From the NCBI GenBank assembly GCA_905208635.1, contig CAJLPX010000030.1, forward strand, positions 1 through 22,408: DNA of 22,408 bases, written 5' to 3'. Both the position numbers and the translations under genes were made by a program. Shown here one piece after another: positions 6,460-14,467 of the stretch. The DNA comes from an uncultured Collinsella sp. (GTDB taxonomy: Bacteria > Actinomycetota > Coriobacteriia > Coriobacteriales > Coriobacteriaceae). The notes beneath the pieces were generated by a model. The model saw only the letters and a program-made list of their open reading frames with translations, searched no databases and was not told the DNA's origin. The number at the start of each line of letters is the position of its first letter. The first letter of the stretch is position 1.

Positions 6460-7485
6460 CTAGTTAAGACGCTCCACAAAGAAATCTGCCATTGAGAGGA
6501 AGAGCTCGCGCGCATGCGGGTCGAGCTCGACGCCTTCGATAGCGGCCTTGGCCTTAGCGGTCAGGTCGAGCGCATAGGTGTGGGCGTAATCGATGGAGCC
6601 GGTCTCCTGGAAGATCTCCACGGCGCGTGCGAGCTGCGCAGGGTCCTCGGTGCCCGAGGAAAGGATTGCCTCGATCTCGTCGTGATAGCGCTCGTCTGAC
6701 AGGGCATGCACGGCAACGAGGGTGCGCTTGCCCTCGGTGATATCGGTGTGGAAGTCCTTGTTGGCGGCCTCCTTGGTGCCGATCAAGTTGAGCAGGTCGT
6801 CTTGAATCTGGAAGGCAAGGCCCGTGTGCAGCCCAAAGGCGCGCAGTGCCTCAATCTGCTCTTCGCTGCCGCCGCCGATAATGGCTCCGGCGGCAAGCGG
6901 CGTCGCTCCGCTGTAGTACGCGGTCTTGTGCGTCGCCATGTCCAGATAATCGTCGACCGAAATGTCAAAGCGCCCGTCGCGGACCCAGCCCAGGTCGAGC
7001 GCCTGGCCCTCGATGGTACGGACGATCATTTCGGTAAGCTCGTGGAGCACGCGAAGCTTCACGTCTGCGTTGAGTGTGGGGTCGTCGAGAACCGTCTTGG
7101 TGACCATGGTGAGCGCCAGGTCACCGCAGTTGATGGCAAGACCGGTGCCCTCGGTAAGGTGCATGCAGGGCTTGCCGCGACGAATCTGTCCGTTGTCGGC
7201 GATGTCGTCGTGGATGAGTGCGCCCGACTGAAAGTGCTCGATGGCCGCCGCTGCGCTGCGGGCGCTCTCAAAGCTGCCGCCTACCGCCGTGGCGGCGAGC
7301 ATGCAGATGAGCGGGCGGTGGCGCTTGCCAGCGTTTGCCGTAAATGCCGAGAGCGGGGTATACAGGTAGCGCTCGATATCGGCGGAAGTCGCCTGTCCGT
7401 CAAAGAACGTGGCCAGATAGTCGTTAATCTGGTCAAAGTGCTGGGCTAAAAAGCTGGTAAACGGACTGGACACGGGTTCTCGCAT
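6460..7485 (-). CDS. Trans-isoprenyl diphosphate synthase
   Basis: This 341-residue enzyme condenses isopentenyl diphosphate with allylic diphosphates to make a farnesyl-, geranylgeranyl- or longer-chain product for quinones or wall lipid carriers. GKRHRP is at 53-58. The first aspartate-rich motif is DDIAD at 93-97, followed by RRG. The HKT lysine is at 187. The second motif is FQIQDDLLN at 225-233, with Asn in place of the usual last Asp, a variant seen in the family. The length is normal. The exact chain length cannot be read. The ATG at 7485 has only a weak AAAGA upstream, so a GTG four codons further in is possible. The next gene in the same direction lies 139 bases on and has its own likely promoter. 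Confidence 0.9.
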   Translation of the reverse strand: MREPVSSPFTSFLAQHFDQINDYLATFFDGQATSADIERYLYTPLSAFTANAGKRHRPLICMLAATAVGGSFESARSAAAAIEHFQSGALIHDDIADNGQIRRGKPCMHLTEGTGLAINCGDLALTMVTKTVLDDPTLNADVKLRVLHELTEMIVRTIEGQALDLGWVRDGRFDISVDDYLDMATHKTAYYSGATPLAAGAIIGGGSEEQIEALRAFGLHTGLAFQIQDDLLNLIGTKEAANKDFHTDITEGKRTLVAVHALSDERYHDEIEAILSSGTEDPAQLARAVEIFQETGSIDYAHTYALDLTAKAKAAIEGVELDPHARELFLSMADFFVERLN

Positions 7486-7600
7486 TCTTTGATAGGTTGC
7501 ATCGTTGCATTATGCAGACAACATATTGCCACATTAGGGCGTCGAGCGCGGCGGTTGAAGACGATTGGTCCATGCGGCCGCAAGTGCGGTAGGGGCTTGG

Positions 7601-10051
7601 CTAGATAAGCCCAAAGTGTTCGAGCGCGGTGACGACGCCGTCGTGGTCGATGCTGTCGGTGACATAGTCGGCCTTTTCCTTGAGGAAGTCCGGTGCGTTG
7701 CCCATGGCGATGCCAACGTCGACGGCGTTCATCAGCGAGACGTCATTGCTGGCGTCGCCGATGCCGTATACGGTTCCGTGGTGGGGATCGAGGGCGTCGA
7801 GTACGGACTGGATACCCTCGCGCTTGGTGCATTCGCGAGGCGAAATCTCGGTCACTTCGAGCTCGAGCTCGTTAAAGCAGAGCAGCGGCTCAAACGCTTG
7901 ATCCTGAGCGATGCGGTTGGCAAGCGACGTGGACATTAAGATCTTGTAGGCGCTGTAATGTTGCAGCTGCGTAATTGCATCGCCCACGGTGCGGGCGTAT
8001 CCGGGGGCGTCGGGCGCATCGGCACTCATGCGAACGACGCCATTGAGTCCCTCAAAACGAATCACTTCGTCCGATTGCTCAAGAATGGGAGCAAGGCGCT
8101 GCAGCATGCCGGGCGTCATCGCCAAATCGCGAATCACGTGTCCCTCAAGTTCGACATAGCCACCCGCGAGGCAGACGATGCCGGTCCAGGGCAGCTCGAG
8201 CAGCTTTGGATGGATGCAGCTCAGCGTGCGCCCTGTGCAGATAAACGCCATATTGCCCTTGGCGACAAAATCACGGATGGCTTGCGAGACCGCTTCATTG
8301 GGATAGGGGGAGAGGTCTCGCTCGCTCTCGGGAAGCTCTTGTGCCACTCGAGGGTCTTGCCAGGCGAGTGTTCCGTCGATATCGAAGAAGCAGATATCGC
8401 CGCGCTTATGGGCTGCGCTGGCGGCAGGGGAGGCCGAGGTGGTGGGCACAAATCCCGGCTCGAGGCCCATGATCTGGTCAAAATGCTCTTTAACGCGGGG
8501 AACGGAGATGCCAATAATCACCTGGGCGGTCTTGCCCGTAATGATGAGGCCCTTGGCGCCCACCGCGACAAACGACGCATTATCTGCAACGATGGAAGGG
8601 TCTGCGACCTCGACGCGCAGGCGCGTGGCGCAGTTGGTTGCGCCCACGATATTGCCAACACCACCTAAAAGCTGAATTACCCGCTCGGCGAGGACGTGAT
8701 CTTGATCGGATTGAATACTGACCTCGCCATTGGGAGATTGCTCTTTGGCAAAGCCGCTTCCCGTTAAACGATCGATTGCCGCGCGATTGGAGACATGATC
8801 CTCGCGGCCCGGCGTCTTAAGGTCATAGACCAAGATGAGTGCTCGAAAACTAACAAAAAAAATGAGGCTAAAGGCAAGACCGATACCGAGCGCCAAAAGG
8901 TAGGAGCCGGCATGCATTCGCATGAGTGGGATGAAGTTGAAGGCCGTCATTTCCATGAGACCGCCCGAGAAGATGCCGACGATGCCAAAGAAGTTCATGG
9001 TCATGGCAAGGCAGGAGGACAGGACGGCGTAGAGCAAAAAGAGTCCGGGATAGGTGAACATAAAGAGAAACTCGAGCGGCTCGGTGACGCCGCAGACCAC
9101 CGAGGCGACGATGGCGGGCAAAAGGATGACCTTAAGGCCGGCGCGGCGTTCGGGTTTGGCGGTGAAATAGAATGCTGCCGCGATGGCGGGAAGGCCAAAG
9201 AGCTTGCCCCAGCCGGTGGCGGTAAAACCTGCCCAGGGCGCAAGTTCATTTAAAGGGCGCGTGCTATGGGAGAGAATGGGGAGCAGGTTGGTCCACGTGG
9301 CGTAAATACCGTCGTGAATGACCAGATTGTCGTAATAGATGGGCATATAGAGCAGATGGTGCAGCCCCATGGGCTCGAGCGCTCGCTCCAAAAACACAAA
9401 GATGCCCACGCCGAAGGGGCCGACGCCCGCAAGTGCGTGGCGCAGCGTTTCGGTCACAGCGTATGCGAAGGGCACGATGGCGGCCGAGATGGCGGCAAGG
9501 GCAAACACGGCAAAAAAGCTGATGAGGTAGACCAGCGAGGAACCCGAGAAGGTGCCGAGCCAATCGGGAACCTTGGCATCGTAGAAGCGGTCATGGATGG
9601 CGACGACGGTTGCCGACACCGCCAGCGGGCCGATAATGCCGGTGTCGAGCGTCTTGATGCCGTCGATGACGGTGATGCCGCTGGCGGGGGTTAAAGACGA
9701 CGGGTACTTAAGTCCAAGGTTGTCGCCGCTCAGCTTAATGATCTCGCTCAAAAAGAAACAGTAGGCAAAATAGGCTACGAGCGCCTCGAGGCAGCAGCGT
9801 GCCGGTTGCTTTTGGGCAAGGCCGATAGGCAGCGCTACGGCAAAAAGGAGTGGAAGGCGCTTAAAGACCGTCCACGAGCCGCGCTGGATGATGGTCCAGA
9901 AAACGTACCAGGGGGTTCCGTATACGGCGAGGTCGCCGACGATATCCACGGTCGTTGCGAGGGCGGAGATGCCGACCATGAGGCCTGATATAGAAAACAG
10001 CATGGCGGGCGCGAACATGGCTCCGCCAAAACGTTGGATTTTCTGCAGCAT
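7601..10051 (-). CDS. PTS EIICB (glucose/maltose type) fused to a HAD phosphatase
   Basis: This is an 816-residue fusion. Residues 1 to about 430 form the membrane EIIC channel, with the conserved GVTEPLEF motif. Residues about 450-530 form EIIB, with the phosphorylated cysteine C474 in NCATRLRV. After a short linker, residues 550-816 form a Cof-type HAD hydrolase with DIDGT (D557 nucleophile, D559), CTGR, and GDASNDVSLM near the end. No EIIA is fused, so a separate EIIA-Glc type protein is needed. The EIICB part fits MalX/MalT-like carriers for glucose, maltose or related alpha-glucosides. The HAD part may dephosphorylate the imported sugar phosphate. The ATG at 10051 is chosen for GGAAGG seven bases upstream; an ATG at 10087 lacks a site and adds a non-family N-terminus. 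There is no frame break at the junction. Confidence 0.92.
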   Translation of the reverse strand: MLQKIQRFGGAMFAPAMLFSISGLMVGISALATTVDIVGDLAVYGTPWYVFWTIIQRGSWTVFKRLPLLFAVALPIGLAQKQPARCCLEALVAYFAYCFFLSEIIKLSGDNLGLKYPSSLTPASGITVIDGIKTLDTGIIGPLAVSATVVAIHDRFYDAKVPDWLGTFSGSSLVYLISFFAVFALAAISAAIVPFAYAVTETLRHALAGVGPFGVGIFVFLERALEPMGLHHLLYMPIYYDNLVIHDGIYATWTNLLPILSHSTRPLNELAPWAGFTATGWGKLFGLPAIAAAFYFTAKPERRAGLKVILLPAIVASVVCGVTEPLEFLFMFTYPGLFLLYAVLSSCLAMTMNFFGIVGIFSGGLMEMTAFNFIPLMRMHAGSYLLALGIGLAFSLIFFVSFRALILVYDLKTPGREDHVSNRAAIDRLTGSGFAKEQSPNGEVSIQSDQDHVLAERVIQLLGGVGNIVGATNCATRLRVEVADPSIVADNASFVAVGAKGLIITGKTAQVIIGISVPRVKEHFDQIMGLEPGFVPTTSASPAASAAHKRGDICFFDIDGTLAWQDPRVAQELPESERDLSPYPNEAVSQAIRDFVAKGNMAFICTGRTLSCIHPKLLELPWTGIVCLAGGYVELEGHVIRDLAMTPGMLQRLAPILEQSDEVIRFEGLNGVVRMSADAPDAPGYARTVGDAITQLQHYSAYKILMSTSLANRIAQDQAFEPLLCFNELELEVTEISPRECTKREGIQSVLDALDPHHGTVYGIGDASNDVSLMNAVDVGIAMGNAPDFLKEKADYVTDSIDHDGVVTALEHFGLI

Positions 10052-10089
10052 AATATGCCTTCCGGATGCAACATGCTGTGCGAGCAAGA

Positions 10090-10114
10090 ACGTTTAAACA
10101 ATGAACTCATTGTA
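10090..10114 (-). promoter_or_regulatory. PTS-HAD promoter: -10 box and GntR-type operator
   Basis: On the minus strand a TACAAT -10-like box (10109-10114) is followed eight bases later by TTGTTTAAACGT (10090-10101), a 10/12 match to the palindrome shared in this block. A site over the transcription start fits repression. The -35 region is weak. Confidence 0.6.
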
Positions 10115-10211
10115 GAGGACTGGCTGCTTGCCGCATTGACGGTTTTGATTCGGTCCGATTTGGGTTTCGGGGGAACCGTCGACGGTAAATAATCCGTGCT
10201 TTACCGATAAT

Positions 10212-10223
10212 CGGTTTAAACAA
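10212..10223. promoter_or_regulatory. GntR-type operator before its own gene
   Basis: CGGTTTAAACAA is a 10/12 match to TTGTTTAAACAA and lies about 50 bases before the regulator start codon. It suggests autoregulation. The divergent gap 10052-10275 otherwise shows no gene. Confidence 0.55.
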
Positions 10224-10275
10224 CTTTAAGAAATGCTATCGTGCCTAGCCATACATATTCATTAGAGGTGAAATC

Positions 10276-10995
10276 ATGCCAAAAGCGATTTACGAAGGAA
10301 TCTACCGCGAGATCCGTTCGCGCATCATCAACGGGACCTATGCGTTTCAGGAGATGCTGCCAACCGAAGCCGAGCTGACCGCGGAGTTTGGCTGCACGCG
10401 CAATACCGTTCGACGCGCCTTGAGCATGCTGGCCGACCAGATGTTTGTGCAGCCTATACACGGTAAGGGCGTGCGCGTTATTTGGCTTAAGGGCGAAACC
10501 GACATGCTGGGCGCACTCGAAGAGGTTGAGTCGTTTGGCGAGTTCGCAAAACGCAACAATGCCGTCGCATCGACCGAGGTCAAGTCTTTTGAACACTTGA
10601 TTTGCACTGAGCAACTCTCTCGTCGCCTGGGCTTTAAGGTGGGCGAGGAGCTGATTCGCGTCGTGCGTGTCCGAAGCCTCAACGGCAGCGCGCGCCAAGT
10701 GGACCACGGCTACTTTTTGGCGTCGATCGCCAAGGGCCTGACCCCCGAGATCGCGGCGGATTCTATCTACGGCTATCTGGAGCACAAGCGCGGCATCAAA
10801 GTGATGGCGAGCCGCCGTACGGTGAGTGTCGAGCTCGCCAACGATGAGGATTGCAGCTATCTGGACCTTGGCAAGTACAACTGCGTCGCCGTTATGGAGA
10901 GCCAGTCGTACACCTCGGACGGCATCTTGTTCGAGGTCACGCATGCCCGCACACACCCCGAGATCTTCCATTACCGCGTCAATTCCAAGCGATAG
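10276..10995 (+). CDS. GntR-family regulator with UTRA domain (TreR-like)
   Basis: This is a 239-residue transcription factor. The N-terminal winged helix (about 5-70) has the GntR signature: IYREIRSRIINGTY, then LPTEAEL, then the recognition helix TRNTVRRAL (41-49). The wing contains GKG. The C-terminal UTRA domain (about 90-235) binds a small effector. Subfamily features, including the LPTEAEL-TRNTVRRAL spacing and the closing FEVTHARTHP, look closest to the trehalose repressor TreR, whose effector is a sugar phosphate. It is divergent from the PTS-HAD gene and followed by the ABC importer genes, so it is the natural regulator of both. AGAGGTG precedes the ATG. Confidence 0.9.
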   Translation: MPKAIYEGIYREIRSRIINGTYAFQEMLPTEAELTAEFGCTRNTVRRALSMLADQMFVQPIHGKGVRVIWLKGETDMLGALEEVESFGEFAKRNNAVASTEVKSFEHLICTEQLSRRLGFKVGEELIRVVRVRSLNGSARQVDHGYFLASIAKGLTPEIAADSIYGYLEHKRGIKVMASRRTVSVELANDEDCSYLDLGKYNCVAVMESQSYTSDGILFEVTHARTHPEIFHYRVNSKR

Positions 10996-11036
10996 CCGGC
11001 TAGCTCGCAGCCTGACGAGACTCATGCCCTCAAAGC

Positions 11037-11090
11037 GAAAACGCCCGGTCAAACCGACGATGCATCGGCTTGATCGGGCGTTTTCTCTGC
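11037..11090 (+). terminator. Terminator of the GntR gene
   Basis: The arms 11038-11057 and 11065-11084 pair at 18 of 20 positions (plus one G-T wobble), ending in GGGCGTTTTC. The long A-rich 5' side means it could work in both directions. Confidence 0.85.
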
Positions 11091-11106
11091 ATTCGATAAC
11101 AAATAA

Positions 11107-11118
11107 TTGTTTATACAA
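11107..11118. promoter_or_regulatory. GntR-type operator, distal site of the ABC operon
   Basis: TTGTTTATACAA is an 11/12 match to the shared palindrome. It lies 195 bases before the binding-protein start and 75 bases before a second site, a spacing that could allow looping. Confidence 0.6.
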
Positions 11119-11181
11119 AACTTGTCAAGTATCAAGTCGAAATTACCGTTCACCGAAGTTTTTCTACCGCTCTAGTAATAC

Positions 11182-11217
11182 TTGTTCAAACAACTAGCCA
11201 AATAGCGTATTGTACAA
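11182..11217. promoter_or_regulatory. GntR-type operator, proximal site of the ABC operon
   Basis: TTGTTCAAACAA (11182-11193) is an 11/12 match to the shared palindrome. It is followed by TATTGT (11208-11213) and the tight palindrome TTGTACAA (11210-11217). The promoter of the importer operon probably lies here, but no clear -35/-10 pair can be fixed. Confidence 0.6.
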
Positions 11218-11301
11218 GTCAGCAAAAGGGGCAAAGTCCCCGAGCCAATCTCCGAAGGCGGCGGCAAAGGGTGCCGCCACGGTGTGAAAGGGTGGATTGT
11301 A

Positions 11302-12618
11302 ATGAAGAACGAAATGAGCAGAAGGCAGTTCCTGGGCTTTGCTGGTTCCGCGGCTGCGGTTCTTGGTCTGGGCCTCGTGGGCTGCGGTGGTTCTGCCGGC
11401 TCTGGCTCCTCTGCTTCTGGTGACGCTGCCGAGGTCTACTTCCTCCAGTTCAAGCCCGAGGTCGACAAGGAGTGGAAGGAGATCGCCAAGGCGTACAAGA
11501 AGGAGAAGGGCGTCGAGGTCAAGATCGTGACCGCCGCCTCCAACACCTACGAGGAGAAGCTCAAGTCCGAGATGTCCAAGAGCTCCGCTCCGACGCTGTT
11601 CCAGGTCAACGGCCCCACCGGCCTTAAGAACTGGAAGGACTACTGCGCCGATCTTTCCGACACCAAGCTCCGCGGCGAGCTCATCGACGACTCCCTGGCG
11701 CTGCAGTCCGACGGCAAGGATCTGGGTATCGACTGGGTTCAGGAGAGCTACGGCATCATCTACAACAAGGAGCTCCTCGAGAAGGCCGGCTACAAGGCCG
11801 AGGACATCAACTCCTTCGACAAGCTGAAGGCTTGCGCCGATGACATCCAGGCCCGCAAGGACGAGCTCGGCGTTGACGGTGCCTTCACTTCCGCCGGCAT
11901 GGATGACTCCTCCAGCTGGCGCTACACCACGCACCTCGCCAACCTCCCGCTCTACTACGAGTTCGAGAAGGAGCACAACCAGGAGGACGACGAGATCAAG
12001 GGCGAGTATCTCGACAACTTTAAGCAGATCTTCGACCTGTATATCACCGACTCCACCTGCGATCCTTCGCAGCTTGCCTCCAAGACCGGTGACGACGCCA
12101 CCAACGAGTTCGCAACCGGTAAGGCCGTTTTCTACCAGAACGGCTCTTGGGCCTACGCCGACCTCACCAAGGCCGGTATGACCGACGACCAGCTCGGCAT
12201 GCTGCCGATCTACATCGGCGTCGACGGCGAGGAGAACCAGGGCCTGTGCTCCGGCGGCGAGAACTACTGGTGCGTCAGCTCCCAGGCTTCCGAGGATGCC
12301 CAGAAGGCCACCGAGGACTTCATGTATTGGTGCGTCACTTCTGACACCGCCACCAGCATCATCGCTGACAAGATGGGTCTGACCGCCCCGTTCAAGAGCG
12401 CTAAGGAGACCACCAACGTCTTCTCGCAGCAGGCCGTTGCTATGGCCAAGGACGGCAAGAAGACCGTTGCTTGGGACTTCGTTTACATCCCCTCTGAGGA
12501 GTGGAAGAAGAACCTCAAGCAGGCTCTCATCGCTTATGCTGCCGACAACACCAAGTGGGACGGCGTCAAGAACGCCTTCGTCGATGGCTGGAAGACCGAG
12601 AAGGCTGCTTCCGAGTAA
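11302..12618 (+). CDS. ABC sugar-binding lipoprotein
   Basis: This is a 438-residue extracellular solute-binding protein of the maltose/oligosaccharide type (family 1). The signal sequence has a twin-arginine motif SRRQFLGF (6-13), a hydrophobic core and the lipobox LVGC with lipidated Cys28, so export may be by Tat rather than Sec. A Gly/Ser linker follows. The mature part has the usual two-lobe pattern, including YGIIYNKELLEKAGY and YQNGSWAYADL. The ATG at 11302 is preferred because AAAGGGTGG lies upstream; a GTG at 11284 would overlap that site and spoil the signal peptide. Two operator-like sites precede it. The substrate is probably an alpha-glucoside or maltodextrin, inferred from neighbours. 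Confidence 0.92.
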   Translation: MKNEMSRRQFLGFAGSAAAVLGLGLVGCGGSAGSGSSASGDAAEVYFLQFKPEVDKEWKEIAKAYKKEKGVEVKIVTAASNTYEEKLKSEMSKSSAPTLFQVNGPTGLKNWKDYCADLSDTKLRGELIDDSLALQSDGKDLGIDWVQESYGIIYNKELLEKAGYKAEDINSFDKLKACADDIQARKDELGVDGAFTSAGMDDSSSWRYTTHLANLPLYYEFEKEHNQEDDEIKGEYLDNFKQIFDLYITDSTCDPSQLASKTGDDATNEFATGKAVFYQNGSWAYADLTKAGMTDDQLGMLPIYIGVDGEENQGLCSGGENYWCVSSQASEDAQKATEDFMYWCVTSDTATSIIADKMGLTAPFKSAKETTNVFSQQAVAMAKDGKKTVAWDFVYIPSEEWKKNLKQALIAYAADNTKWDGVKNAFVDGWKTEKAASE

Positions 12619-12649
12619 GCAGTTGCTGCCCAAGCTATCTGATTAGCGA

Positions 12650-12685
12650 CAGGGGGCGGGCAGACGTAGGTTTGCCCGCCCCCTG
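12650..12685 (+). ncRNA. Intercistronic RNA hairpin after the binding-protein gene
   Basis: A perfect 13-bp GC-rich stem (12650-12662 with 12673-12685) has a ten-base loop and no T-run. It probably protects the upstream mRNA or partly stops transcription, giving more binding protein than permease, as is common in such operons. It is an RNA structure in the transcript, not an independent gene. Confidence 0.75.
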
Positions 12686-12705
12686 CATATTGAAAGGACC
12701 CTTCT

Positions 12706-13560
12706 ATGGGCAAAGCACTCAAACGCTGGTGGCCGCTCTTTATGCTGCCCACGTGCCTGGCGTTTATGATCGGGTTCGTGATTCCCTTTATCCAGGGTTT
12801 CTATCTCTCGTTCTGCCAGTTTATTACCATCAATAACGCGCACTTTGTCGGTATCGAGAACTACGTGCGCGCACTGTCCGATCCGCAGTTCTCCACGTCG
12901 TTCTTCTTTACCGTGGCGTTTGCCTTCCTGTCGACGGTGCTCATCAACGTGATCGCGCTGGCCATTGCGCAGGCGCTCACTCGCAAGGCGCTCAAGGGCA
13001 CCAACATCTTCCGTACGATTTTCTTTATGCCTAACCTGATTGGCGGCATTGTACTGGGTTACATTTGGCAGATTCTGATCAACTGCCTGCTCTCCAACGT
13101 GGGTGCCCAGCTTATCGCCCTCAACTCCGCCGCTGGCTTCTGGGGCCTTATCATCCTGACCCTGTGGCAACAGGTCGGCTACATGATGATCATCTACATC
13201 GCCGGTCTGCAGTCCATCCCGTCTGACTACATTGAGGCCGCCAAGGTCGATGGCGCTACGGCATGGCAGACGTTTTGGAAGGTTAAGATCCCCAACCTGA
13301 TGCCGACCATCACCATCTGCCTGTTCCTGTCCATCACCAACGGCTTTAAGCTGTTCGACCAGAACCTTGCCCTTACCGGTGGCGCCCCGGCGCACTCCAC
13401 CGAGATGCTCGCCCTGAACATCTACAACACGTTCTATTCGCGTGCTGGCATCGCATGGCAGGGCATCGGTCAGGCCAAGGCAGTTATCTTCTGCATCCTG
13501 GTTGTCGCTATTTCTATGATCCAGCTTAAGGCCACGAGGTCCAAGGAGGTGCAGCAGTAA
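12706..13560 (+). CDS. ABC sugar permease, MalF type
   Basis: This is a 284-residue inner-membrane subunit of a CUT1-family importer, with about six hydrophobic segments. The cytoplasmic coupling loop has the EAA motif EAAKVDGATAWQTFWKVKIP starting at residue 177, which docks on the ATPase. It is shorter than E. coli MalF and lacks the large periplasmic insert, as is usual for Gram-positive relatives. GAAAGGA precedes the ATG. Its stop codon overlaps the next start by one base, showing translational coupling. Confidence 0.93.
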   Translation: MGKALKRWWPLFMLPTCLAFMIGFVIPFIQGFYLSFCQFITINNAHFVGIENYVRALSDPQFSTSFFFTVAFAFLSTVLINVIALAIAQALTRKALKGTNIFRTIFFMPNLIGGIVLGYIWQILINCLLSNVGAQLIALNSAAGFWGLIILTLWQQVGYMMIIYIAGLQSIPSDYIEAAKVDGATAWQTFWKVKIPNLMPTITICLFLSITNGFKLFDQNLALTGGAPAHSTEMLALNIYNTFYSRAGIAWQGIGQAKAVIFCILVVAISMIQLKATRSKEVQQ

Positions 13561-14399
13561 TGAAACGCGATAAGGCTATCAACCGCGCGCTCTCGATCTT
13601 CTTTACGATCCTGTCGCTCGCATGGATCTACCCCGTGTTCATGATTGCGCTCAATTCCTTTAAGAAAGCGACCGCAATCAGCACCACCACGGCGTTCGAT
13701 CTGCTCACGCCCGAGACGTTCAACGGCCTCGCAAACTACGTGCACGCTCTGAACGAGCAGGGCTTTGCCTCGGCGTTTATGTACTCGCTTATCATCACGG
13801 TCACGTCGGTCGTGCTGATTCTGGTGTGCTGCTCCATGTGCGCTTGGTACGTGGTGCGCGTCAACAGCAAGATCTCGAACTTCTTCTATTACCTGTTCGT
13901 CTTCTCGATGGTCGTACCGTTCCAGATGCTCATGTTCACGCTGTCCAACCTCGCGGACCGCATCGGCTTTAACACGCCGTTTAACATCTGCTTCATCTAC
14001 CTTGGTTTTGGCGCGGGCCTCGCGGTCTTTATGTTCGCCGGCTTCGTCAAGAACATCCCGCTCGAGATTGAGGAAGCGGCCATGATCGACGGCTGCAACC
14101 CGGTCCAAGTGTTCTTTAAGATCGTCCTTCCCATTATGAAGCCCACCTATCTTTCGGTCGGCATCCTTGAGACCATGTGGGTCTGGAACGACTATCTGCT
14201 GCCCTACCTTACGCTCGACTCCACCAAGTACAAGACCATTCCTATCTTGATCCAGTACTTCCGTGGCGGCTATGGCCACGTCGAGCTCGGCCCCATGATG
14301 GCGTGCATCATGATGGTCGTCATCCCCATCGTCATCATGTACATCTTCTGCCAGAAGTACATCATCGACGGTGTGGTGGCAGGTGCCGTCAAGGGCTGA
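13560..14399 (+). CDS. ABC sugar permease, MalG type
   Basis: This is a 279-residue partner permease with about six membrane segments. The EAA loop EEAAMIDGCNPVQVFFKIVLP starts near residue 171. The ATG shares its A with the TAA of the upstream permease. Together they form the heterodimeric channel for the binding protein at 11302-12618. Confidence 0.93.
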   Translation: MKRDKAINRALSIFFTILSLAWIYPVFMIALNSFKKATAISTTTAFDLLTPETFNGLANYVHALNEQGFASAFMYSLIITVTSVVLILVCCSMCAWYVVRVNSKISNFFYYLFVFSMVVPFQMLMFTLSNLADRIGFNTPFNICFIYLGFGAGLAVFMFAGFVKNIPLEIEEAAMIDGCNPVQVFFKIVLPIMKPTYLSVGILETMWVWNDYLLPYLTLDSTKYKTIPILIQYFRGGYGHVELGPMMACIMMVVIPIVIMYIFCQKYIIDGVVAGAVKG

Positions 14400-14424
14400 T
14401 GCCGTAACTGTTTTGCAAGTTTTG

Positions 14425-14449
14425 GCGGCGCCCCTCAGCGCGGCGCCGC
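14425..14449 (+). ncRNA. Small hairpin between permease and ATPase genes
   Basis: An 8-bp stem GCGGCGCC/GGCGCCGC has a nine-base loop, lies 19 bases before the ATPase start codon and has no T-run. It may tune ATPase translation or slow polymerase. It is an RNA structure, not a gene. Confidence 0.4.
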
Positions 14450-14467
14450 GTATCGAAAGGTAGAGAC

